The translations under genes and the position numbers were made by a program. Shown here piece after piece: positions 1 through 5,268 of a DNA stretch of 5,268 nt (its first letter is position 1; each line of letters opens with the position of its first letter). This stretch comes from an uncultured Bacteroidota bacterium. Its GTDB lineage: Bacteria; Bacteroidota; Bacteroidia; Chitinophagales; Chitinophagaceae. Location of the stretch: positions 1 through 5,268 of the forward strand of contig CAIWKU010000048.1 of assembly GCA_903913355.1 (NCBI GenBank). Reading direction: 5' to 3'. The notes under the pieces are model-generated. The model had not been told where the DNA came from. It did no database searches and worked only from the letters and a program-made list of their open reading frames with translations.

Positions 1-1553
1 AAGGACTGGTTTGGTTGAAACTGGTATTTGATATTCCATCTCGGCTCGATACTGGTAGAACCGTTAAGACTGAGTGTTTGTCCGTATAATCCAAAATTGG
101 AAGAAAGTGTATTCGAGAAACGGTGATTCAGGTTAACAAAACCCTTTATCAATGTGGTTGTCGTATTTGCGGCAGTCAAGGGTCTTAGTACAGAATCTCC
201 ATCCGGAATATACAATTCGTGTAAGTTGAGAAAATTAATATCTGATAGCAAGCCAAATGTTAACTGATTTTCAGGGTTGATCTTTTTATTAAAAGTATAG
301 CCAACAGAAATTTTTGTTTGGTTATTTGAAATATCATAACTGGTTTTATCTGGTTGACCTTTGTTTACGACCTGTTCATTGTACTTTGACTGAAAACCGG
401 AAATAGCTACTGTAAATTTGCCGGAAGTGTTTTTGTCAAAAAAATACGTGTTGGTCATACCTATCACCCCTGTTAATGAATTGGTTTTGCTGGTCCTTGG
501 GTTCCCATCATTCGTAGCATATAAGTTTTGAGATGAATCGGGCAGGAAGGTAATATGGCTCTCTCCTCCCAATCCGAAGATATCGAAGCTGCCCATTTTT
601 TTGGTAACCAGGTGTAGTTTAAAACTGGCATCCTGGTAATAAGGAGTGGCGGTTCCTGTTCCCACATTCATCCCCAAAGCCTGGATGGTTGCTACCATTG
701 AATAGCGGTAGTCTACAAGAAAAGATGATTTAGTGCTTTTATTCAAAGGCCCTTCCACGCCAAATTCAAAGCCATTAAATCCCATTTGTCCCAGATACTC
801 ATTTTTTTCATTGTTACCATTACGCATTCTAAGATCAAAAACCCCCGCAATTGCATTTCCATACTGAGAAGGAAACGCACTAGTCATAAAATCAGAATTT
901 TTTAATGTATTGGTATTTAATATGGTTACAGGACCTCCTGTAGAGCCAATCGTACTATAATGGTTTGGGTTAGGAATATCAATTCCATCCATCCGCCAAA
1001 GCACACCACTGGGAGAATTTCCCCTGATCACAATATCATTTCTGGCATCATTGGTTCCACTCACCCCTGCAAAATTCTGGGCCATTCGGCTAGGATCATT
1101 TCGGGTGCCAGAATACCTGGTAGCTTCATCAATACTCAATTGCCTTGTACTTACCAATGCATTTTCGTTGATGGCTTTGTTTTTAGATTTGCCACTTACC
1201 ACCAATACATCATTCAATATTTTGACCTTTTCTTTCAATTTTATTTCAAGTACTACTTCTTTTGAAGAAGTAACTTCTACATTCTGGACCATAGCATCTT
1301 CATACCCTATCAGGCTTATTCGGATAGTTTGTCTGCCGATGGGTACCCCAGACAATTTAAAACTACCTGTGGAGTCAGAAATAGCCATTATGGCTGGTTT
1401 TACCCCATCTACCTGAACAGTCACATTGCGTAATATATTACCCGACTGGTCATCCAGGATAAATCCCTTTATTGTTTGGGTAAACAATCCGCTTTGCGAA
1501 AAACCGGTTAAGGCAGATAACAGCAGTCCAAAAATCAATAGCCCCTTTTTCAT
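1..1553 (-). CDS. TonB-dependent outer-membrane receptor, N-terminal part (3' end outside the window)
   Basis: The frame is open from an ATG at 1553 to the left edge (517 full codons, no stop), so the C-terminal part of the barrel is missing from view. Residues 1-19 look like a signal peptide (MKK, hydrophobic core, likely cut in GFS-Q). Residues about 27-108 resemble a CarboxypepD_reg-like beta-sandwich, with the typical DSTGSFKLSGVPIG and IGYED segments. A TonB-box-like stretch (NDVLVVSGKSK, 114-124) leads into the plug domain, about 130-245, which shows RNDIVIRGNSP, the MDGIDIPNPNH turn and SQYGNAIAGVFDLRMRNG. The rest alternates in short beta-strand-like segments, as expected for the barrel. 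Family members import a bound ligand across the outer membrane using TonB energy; the substrate cannot be read here. It lacks a visible SusC signature and looks like the shorter non-SusC class (inference). No strong Shine-Dalgarno precedes the ATG. It lies 183 bp downstream of the exported amidase on the same strand, but appears to have its own promoter. Confidence 0.93.
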   Translation of the reverse strand, partial: MKKGLLIFGLLLSALTGFSQSGLFTQTIKGFILDDQSGNILRNVTVQVDGVKPAIMAISDSTGSFKLSGVPIGRQTIRISLIGYEDAMVQNVEVTSSKEVVLEIKLKEKVKILNDVLVVSGKSKNKAINENALVSTRQLSIDEATRYSGTRNDPSRMAQNFAGVSGTNDARNDIVIRGNSPSGVLWRMDGIDIPNPNHYSTIGSTGGPVTILNTNTLKNSDFMTSAFPSQYGNAIAGVFDLRMRNGNNEKNEYLGQMGFNGFEFGVEGPLNKSTKSSFLVDYRYSMVATIQALGMNVGTGTATPYYQDASFKLHLVTKKMGSFDIFGLGGESHITFLPDSSQNLYATNDGNPRTSKTNSLTGVIGMTNTYFFDKNTSGKFTVAISGFQSKYNEQVVNKGQPDKTSYDISNNQTKISVGYTFNKKINPENQLTFGLLSDINFLNLHELYIPDGDSVLRPLTAANTTTTLIKGFVNLNHRFSNTLSSNFGLYGQTLSLNGSTSIEPRWNIKYQFQPNQS

Positions 1554-1592
1554 AGTATTTCATGTATTTATACACAATGATACATCGAGGCT

Positions 1593-1600
1593 TAAACATA
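1593..1600 (-). promoter_or_regulatory. Candidate -7 box of the receptor promoter
   Basis: On the minus strand this reads TATGTTTA, matching five of the six fixed positions of the Bacteroidota -7 consensus TAnnTTTG. Transcription would start near 1586, leaving a leader of about 33 nt before the receptor ATG at 1553. No good -33 TTG lies 19-21 bp upstream. That position is occupied by the end of a direct-repeat copy (TTC), which would fit a promoter needing an activator. The call rests on sequence match alone. Confidence 0.4.
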
Positions 1601-1611
1601 CAACCGGGTAA

Positions 1612-1642
1612 AAGGAGTGAACCGTGCTTTTTAAGGAGTGAA
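1612..1642 (-). repeat. Two exact 10-bp direct repeats with 21-bp period, probable activator site
   Basis: The minus strand carries TTCACTCCTT twice, at 1642-1633 and 1621-1612, separated by exactly 11 bp. The centre-to-centre distance of 21 bp is two helical turns, so both copies face the same side of the DNA. The proximal copy ends 11 bp before the candidate -7 box and covers the place where a -33 element should lie. Two roughly 10-bp direct repeats with an 11-bp spacer is the layout known for LytTR-domain response regulators such as E. coli YpdB, which binds GGCATTTCAT-N11-GGCATTTCAT. Assigning this site to a LytTR protein is inference from spacing; no regulator gene is in the window. Confidence 0.6.
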
Positions 1643-1736
1643 TAGTGGAATTGAATAGAGGTAGCTTTGTTTTATCAATCCGAAACTTAATTATCCAAAA
1701 AATCTGTTGCATACATTTTGAAGGACACAGTTTCTG

Positions 1737-2774
1737 CTATTTTCCAAAAATAGACTTAGGTAACATTGCATGCACACCTACATTTCCGTCTACTAATTGG
1801 GTAATATTTACATCTACCGCTACACTACAAAGCATATATGCATCTGCCTGGGATAATTTCTTCTCCTCCATCAGATATTTTATCATTTCCCGAACTGCAA
1901 TATGCGTTGCCGCATTCAGATCGCGGTCACAACCCATTGTTATGATATGCGAAGCTGTCTCAGCCCGGGGCCATTGCAATGACTTCCCTTTATGAACAAT
2001 GAATTGGAGTTTTCCAATCAACGATGTTTCAATGGCAGTAATGTCAACTTCCCCATTTCCCTGGGCAGCATGCCCATCACCTATCTCGAAAAGTGCTCCT
2101 TTAATATGAACTGACAGAAAAAGAGAAGATCCTGCTACCAGTTCCTTATTATCCAGGTTACCGCCATGAACCCAAGGTGGTGCACTATTCCAACGACCTG
2201 CCAATTTGGGTGGAGCTACTCCCATGCTTCCAAAAAAAGGACGCAATGGAATGGTAATTCCTTCTGCAAAATCACCAGTCATTTTCTCCTTATCCAGGTG
2301 TATAATTTTTGTTTTCCTGTCAAATATCTCGTCAGATAAGAATCCACTAATTCCAATAGCATTGTATCCATAAGCAATAGGTAAATAAATGCTGTCTATA
2401 TGCACCTCAAGAATATCTCCCGGCTCCGCTTCTTCAATATATACCGGACCGGTAAGTACATGTCCGCCTGGTCCGCGATCTTTTACGGACTGAACTGCAA
2501 TCAATTCCTTCTCTATCTGGTCTGCAGGTACACCTGCACTAATTAGTCGCTCTGGATTGGAAGTTAGTACGGTTCTGATTTTTACGAAATCACCTGATTT
2601 TATTTTGAGAGCAGGTTTCATTTCCGACCAATAGCTTCCCCATACAACTGTGCTATCTGTGGGATTCAAAATAAATGGATTAGAAACGGTCCCCTTTCTT
2701 TGGGCATTTGAAGAAATAGTAAAGCTGCAAATAAACAGAATAAAAACAGCTTTACTTTTTACTGAATAAACCAT
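1737..2774 (-). CDS. Exported acetamidase/formamidase-family protein (FmdA_AmdA)
   Basis: This 345-residue protein matches the acetamidase/formamidase family, whose characterised members hydrolyse formamide or acetamide to ammonia and the carboxylic acid. Family-like segments are GPVYIEEAEPGDILEVHI (109-126), FFGSMGVAPP (180-189), WVHGGNLDNKEL (201-212), IGDGHAAQGNGEVD (231-244) with the conserved acidic and histidine residues, MGCDRDLNAAT (280-290), and a C-terminal TQLVDGNVGVHAMLPK (325-340). Length is in the family's usual range and no block is missing. Residues 1-24 form a signal peptide (VKSK, hydrophobic FILFICSF core, SSNA before Q25), so the enzyme probably acts in the periplasm; Cys16 lacks a proper lipobox context. 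The ATG at 2774 is chosen because it gives a complete signal peptide; no clear Shine-Dalgarno precedes it. The gene is divergent from the symporter operon (251-bp gap). The true substrate is unknown and could be another small amide. Confidence 0.9.
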   Translation of the reverse strand: MVYSVKSKAVFILFICSFTISSNAQRKGTVSNPFILNPTDSTVVWGSYWSEMKPALKIKSGDFVKIRTVLTSNPERLISAGVPADQIEKELIAVQSVKDRGPGGHVLTGPVYIEEAEPGDILEVHIDSIYLPIAYGYNAIGISGFLSDEIFDRKTKIIHLDKEKMTGDFAEGITIPLRPFFGSMGVAPPKLAGRWNSAPPWVHGGNLDNKELVAGSSLFLSVHIKGALFEIGDGHAAQGNGEVDITAIETSLIGKLQFIVHKGKSLQWPRAETASHIITMGCDRDLNAATHIAVREMIKYLMEEKKLSQADAYMLCSVAVDVNITQLVDGNVGVHAMLPKSIFGK

Positions 2775-3025
2775 ATTGGCTACGTTTAGAAGTTGTGTAA
2801 TTCTTTTGCCTATGGCTTAAGCAGTCAAATCGATAGATTAAATATACTTGAATTACCCTCATCCTTAAAAAAATAGTTTTAGGAAACGGTAGCTGCTGAT
2901 AAAAATGACTTGAATCATCGAAAGGATATATTTACCATCTAAGTTCGGCAGGCACTCATTCCTGCTGCAAACCATATTAAGTAAATTGCTATCTTTAAAC
3001 TTAATCTTTCTGATCCCTGATTTGC
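2775..3025. other. Divergent intergenic region between amidase and symporter operon
   Basis: This 251-bp AT-rich stretch must carry start signals for both neighbouring genes. For the leftward amidase the best -7 candidate is TATATTTA on the minus strand (2846-2839), without a convincing -33 TTG; it would give a leader of roughly 55-60 nt. The plus strand has a candidate at 2990-2997 (listed separately) and a second TATATTTA at 2927-2934, whose nearest TTG (2910-2912) is only 14 bp away, too close. A small inverted repeat GCAGG-N8-CCTGC lies at 2948-2965 and an 8-bp palindrome GCTTAAGC at 2815-2822; both are short enough to be chance. I see no ORF with coding character, no RNA gene and no terminator. 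Confidence 0.5.
2990..2997 (+). promoter_or_regulatory. Candidate -7 box of the symporter operon
   Basis: The sequence TATCTTTA matches five of six fixed positions of the Bacteroidota TAnnTTTG consensus. Transcription would start near 3003-3005, about 22 nt before the symporter ATG at 3026. No TTG is present at the expected -33 spacing, so the assignment is tentative. Confidence 0.3.
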
Positions 3026-4498
3026 ATGAATGCTACCCTGATTTTATATATAATTCCCGTCTATTTTTTATTACTAATGTTAATAGCCAGATTAACATCC
3101 AGGCATAATAAAGAGAACAGTTATTTTGATGGTGATCGATCTTCCCCCTGGTTCCTGGTAGCATTTGGGATGATAGGTTCCGGCATTTCGGCAGTTTCGT
3201 TGGTGTCCATCCCCGGCAATGTGGGAAATAATAATCTATATTATTTCCAATTTATACTCGGTACTATTGTAGGGTATCTTTTTATTGCATTTGTATTGGT
3301 TCCTATTTATTATAAAATGCAGGTGGTTACTATCTATAGCTATCTTAAGGTTCGCTTTGGAAATATCACCTACAAAACAGGCTCCTTGTTTTTTATCGTA
3401 TCCCAATCTTTTGGTGCCGCTTTACGTTTGTTATTATCGGTTAAAATACTACAACTGGCTTTTTTTGATGGACTGGGTATCCCCTACTATTTAACAATTA
3501 TGATTGTGCTATTGCTTATCTGGTTGTATACACATAAGTCAGGTATTAAAACAATTGTATGGACCGATGCACTGCAATCCTTTTTTTTAATTACAGTAAT
3601 CATTATTTCGATTATCTCGATAAAAAGTTCGTTAGGCCTGAGTTCAGGTGCTTTATGGAAATCAATCATGGCACATCCCTATAGTAAACTATTCAACTGG
3701 GATATTCATTCCGGCTCTCATTTTATCAAACAATTTATGGCCGGGTTATTAATTACGGTAGCACTGGTGGGGCTTGACCAGAGTATGATGCAAAAAACCC
3801 TGACTATCCAAAAAGCAGGAAATGCAAGGAAAAATGTGCTTAGCTTTAGTTTTTTTATAGCCGCTGCGCAAACGCTTTTTCTGGGTCTGGGCATTTTACT
3901 ATACCTGTTTGCTGAAAAAAACAGTATTCTTTTACCCAAAGAAAACGGGCAGTTTGTTAATACGGATGGGTTGTATCCGTTTCTCACACTGCACTATTTT
4001 GGAAAATTGGGGGCAATTGCATTCTTTGTGGGAGTTGTAGCCAGTACGTTTGCTACTATTGATTCCTGCATCACGGCACTTACCACGGCCATCAGTTATG
4101 ATTTTCTGGATATTGAAAAAACACATGCTGATAAAAGAAACCAAATCAAAAACCGGGTGTTATTAGGCGTTAACCTGATTCTTTTTATCATCGTACTGGC
4201 TTTCTGGAATAGCCAGGGTGCCATCATCAATACCATTTTTACTATTGCAGGCTATACTTATGGTCCTATTTTAGGTTTATACCTGACCGGGTTATTTACT
4301 TCGATCCATTTGAAAGAAAAATGGGTGCCTGTTATTTGTGTGTTATCGGCAGTAAGTACCTGGGTTTTGAACCTGCTTAGTATGCATTTCCTGGAATTCG
4401 ATTTTGGTTTTATGAATATATTGGTGAATGCAGTTCTTACCATCGTATTTTTATTCTGCATAAAAAGGAATCCTCATGTACACTTATCAGGAATATAG
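3026..4498 (+). CDS. Sodium:solute symporter, SSS family
   Basis: This 490-residue polytopic inner-membrane protein belongs to the solute:sodium symporter (SSS, LeuT-fold) family, which couples inward Na+ flow to uptake of sugars, amino acids or other small solutes. About 13 hydrophobic segments can be seen, near residues 4-22, 42-63, 75-97, 119-143, 152-168, 181-200, 235-252, 273-296, 326-355, 379-395, 400-425, 433-452 and 460-478. Recognisable family stretches are GMIGSGISAVSLVSIPG (48-64, unwound first core helix), SGIKTIVWTDALQSFFL (172-188), GLDQSMMQKTLT (249-260) and TIDSCITALTTAISYDFL (344-361), the helix that in this family contributes hydroxyl residues to the Na+ site. Length is near that of other SSS proteins of this type and nothing is broken. 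The ATG at 3026 gives a natural N-out first helix; no clear Shine-Dalgarno is seen. It leads an operon whose next gene overlaps its end. The substrate cannot be read from sequence; the neighbours suggest a cell-wall-derived sugar or muropeptide fragment (inference). Confidence 0.93.
   Translation: MNATLILYIIPVYFLLLMLIARLTSRHNKENSYFDGDRSSPWFLVAFGMIGSGISAVSLVSIPGNVGNNNLYYFQFILGTIVGYLFIAFVLVPIYYKMQVVTIYSYLKVRFGNITYKTGSLFFIVSQSFGAALRLLLSVKILQLAFFDGLGIPYYLTIMIVLLLIWLYTHKSGIKTIVWTDALQSFFLITVIIISIISIKSSLGLSSGALWKSIMAHPYSKLFNWDIHSGSHFIKQFMAGLLITVALVGLDQSMMQKTLTIQKAGNARKNVLSFSFFIAAAQTLFLGLGILLYLFAEKNSILLPKENGQFVNTDGLYPFLTLHYFGKLGAIAFFVGVVASTFATIDSCITALTTAISYDFLDIEKTHADKRNQIKNRVLLGVNLILFIIVLAFWNSQGAIINTIFTIAGYTYGPILGLYLTGLFTSIHLKEKWVPVICVLSAVSTWVLNLLSMHFLEFDFGFMNILVNAVLTIVFLFCIKRNPHVHLSGI
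4465..4469 (+). promoter_or_regulatory. Shine-Dalgarno of the GNAT gene, inside the symporter coding region
   Basis: AAGGA lies 6 nt before the ATG at 4476 and inside the last codons of the symporter gene. It is the only clear Shine-Dalgarno at a gene start in this window and it decides the overlapping start. Translation of the acetyltransferase is probably coupled to that of the symporter. Confidence 0.7.
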
Positions 4499-4970
4499 AA
4501 TTATACAAAGTGGTTCTACCGAAGAGATAAGTAGTTGTGCCAAAATGATGGCAGGCTCTGATCCCTGGGTTAGATTGGGAATGAGTGAAACAAACTGTTT
4601 ACAAGCATTTGAGGGCGACTATCGTGAATTGTATTTACTTAAGAAAGGCACTGAGATTGCCGGGTTTATTATTCTCCAGATAAAGGGTAGCTTCAAGGGT
4701 TATATTCAAACGCTTTTTGTGGCTGAAAAATTCAGAGGAGAAAAATTAGGCAGTTATTTACTGGAATTTGCAGAAAACCAAATACATCAATATTCTCCAA
4801 ATGTATTTATCTGCGTATCTGCATTCAACGAATCGGCTATCCGGTTATATACACGCTTTGGTTTCAGTTTGATTGGCGTTCTAAAAGATTTTGTGAAAGA
4901 AGGATATGATGAACTGCTTATGCGCAAAACAATCGGTCCGATGCTTGGCTACCAAGGTAGTAAAAAATAA
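4476..4970 (+). CDS. GNAT-family N-acetyltransferase
   Basis: This 164-residue cytoplasmic protein has the single-domain GNAT fold length. Acyl-CoA-dependent enzymes of the family acetylate an amine on a small molecule, sugar, peptide or protein. Motif A is visible as IQTLFVAEKFRGEKLGSYLL (77-96): beta-4, then the pyrophosphate-binding loop R87-G-E-K-L-G92, in which a lysine (K90) takes the place of the usual first glycine of R-x-x-G-x-G/A. Motif B follows as NESAIRLYTRFGF (118-130), with the usual Asn, Leu-Tyr and Gly-Phe. The N-terminal part contains MMAGSDPWVRLG (24-35), a segment I associate with Bacteroidota GNAT proteins next to SSS transporters. The ATG at 4476 has a good Shine-Dalgarno and overlaps the symporter gene by 23 bp. 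The substrate is unknown; tight coupling to the transporter suggests acetylation of the imported compound or a derivative of it (inference). Confidence 0.9.
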   Translation: MYTYQEYRIIQSGSTEEISSCAKMMAGSDPWVRLGMSETNCLQAFEGDYRELYLLKKGTEIAGFIILQIKGSFKGYIQTLFVAEKFRGEKLGSYLLEFAENQIHQYSPNVFICVSAFNESAIRLYTRFGFSLIGVLKDFVKEGYDELLMRKTIGPMLGYQGSKK

Positions 4971-5008
4971 ACCTGATTATCTATCCATAAAACGATACAA
5001 ATAATTAC

Positions 5009-5268
5009 ATGAAAAAATATGGCATTCTCTCGATCATTTATCTTTTTAGCATTCATATCGCTTTTACACAAGGGGTAACTGAGCAAAACAAAGTCCTTAT
5101 AGCAAAAGTGGATAGCATTTTATTATCACAGGTGAGCAGTCATAAGATATCAGGAGCTGTTATTCAGATCAAAAAAGATAATCAGCTGATGTATCAACAG
5201 GCTTATGGATATGCCCAGTTATTTGATGACCAGCACGAGCCCCTGAAAGATCTGGAAAAGATGACAAC
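5009..5268 (+). CDS. Exported serine hydrolase of beta-lactamase/class C PBP type, N-terminal fragment
   Basis: An ATG at 5009 opens a frame that runs to the right edge (86 codons plus two bases), so only the N-terminus is visible. Residues 1-20 look like a signal peptide (MKKYGILSIIYLFSIHIAFT, then Q21), which places the protein in the periplasm or envelope. Residues 34-78 fit the start of the PF00144 fold: an amphipathic helix (KVDSILLSQVSSH), then ISGAVIQIKKDNQLMYQQAYGYAQL, the two strands and Gly-Tyr turn typical before the catalytic S-x-x-K. The visible end (EKMT) fits the segment just before the usual F-x-x-A-S-x-T-K motif, so the catalytic serine lies past the window edge and cannot be checked. 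Members include D-Ala carboxypeptidases, esterases and beta-lactamases. It starts 38 bp after the GNAT stop on the same strand, and is probably the third gene of the operon. No clear Shine-Dalgarno precedes it. Confidence 0.8.
   Translation, partial: MKKYGILSIIYLFSIHIAFTQGVTEQNKVLIAKVDSILLSQVSSHKISGAVIQIKKDNQLMYQQAYGYAQLFDDQHEPLKDLEKMT

Noticed and set aside
473..667. Minus-strand 64-residue ORF
   Set aside because: It lies in another frame within the receptor gene, which stays open across this stretch in its own frame.
1541..1563. Upstream ATG at 1563 (minus strand) as the receptor start
   Set aside because: It is out of frame with the receptor and meets a stop after a few dozen codons. 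The ATG at 1553 gives a proper signal peptide directly.
960..1611. Overlapping plus-strand ORFs (960-1265, 1051-1416, 1426-1611)
   Set aside because: They lie antisense to the receptor gene, whose minus-strand frame encodes a clear signal peptide, CarboxypepD_reg-like and plug domains. Their translations show no domain character.
1643..1736. Terminator after the amidase gene
   Set aside because: I looked for a GC-rich stem followed by a T-run on the minus strand and saw none, so read-through from the amidase into the receptor gene cannot be excluded.
1645..1995. Plus-strand 116-residue ORF
   Set aside because: It is largely antisense to the conserved C-terminal part of the amidase gene, with no recognisable domain.
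2948..2965. Inverted repeat GCAGG-N8-CCTGC as a terminator or operator
   Set aside because: The stem is only 5 bp with an 8-nt loop and no T-run after it. It lies between divergent genes, where no terminator is needed, and such a repeat is expected by chance.
3487..4461. Minus-strand ORFs at 3487-3669, 3718-3987, 3932-4144 and 4258-4461, plus the plus-strand ORF at 3285-3494
   Set aside because: All are shadows of the symporter gene, whose 490-codon frame carries conserved SSS motifs throughout.

Overview
The window looks like a chromosomal segment from a member of the Bacteroidota, probably near the Chitinophagaceae/Sphingobacteriia. That placement is inference. It rests on AT-rich coding DNA, a TonB-dependent receptor with an N-terminal carboxypeptidase-regulatory-like (CarboxypepD_reg) domain, signal peptides ending in SNA-Q or FS-Q, TAnnTTTG-like promoter boxes and mostly weak Shine-Dalgarno sequences. 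There are five genes, and the two at the edges are cut by the window ends. I found no RNA genes, CRISPR arrays, insertion sequences or obvious terminators.

Minus-strand half (1-2774). An exported acetamidase/formamidase-family protein (2774 to 1737) is followed, after a 183-bp gap, by the N-terminal 517 codons of a TonB-dependent outer-membrane receptor (1553 to the left edge). The receptor gene is open from its ATG to the window edge, with no stop in the window. The gap holds an exact 10-bp direct repeat at a 21-bp period, just upstream of a Bacteroidota-like -7 box. This resembles a binding site for a LytTR-type response regulator controlling the receptor.

Intergenic region 2775-3025. This is a divergent promoter region between the amidase (leftward) and the transporter operon (rightward). 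Only weak promoter candidates are visible.

Plus-strand half (3026-5268). A compact operon encodes a sodium:solute symporter (SSS family), a GNAT acetyltransferase whose start overlaps the symporter end by 23 bp, and the start of an exported serine hydrolase of the beta-lactamase/class C PBP type, which runs off the right edge. An inner-membrane SSS transporter, a small acetyltransferase and a periplasmic serine hydrolase together recall Bacteroidota cell-wall sugar/muropeptide salvage loci. The genes that would prove it (MurQ etherase, MurK-type kinase, NamZ/DUF1343) are not in the window, so this stays a hypothesis.

I did not find a clearly new system. The best leads are the 21-bp-period repeat and the possible peptidoglycan-salvage operon.
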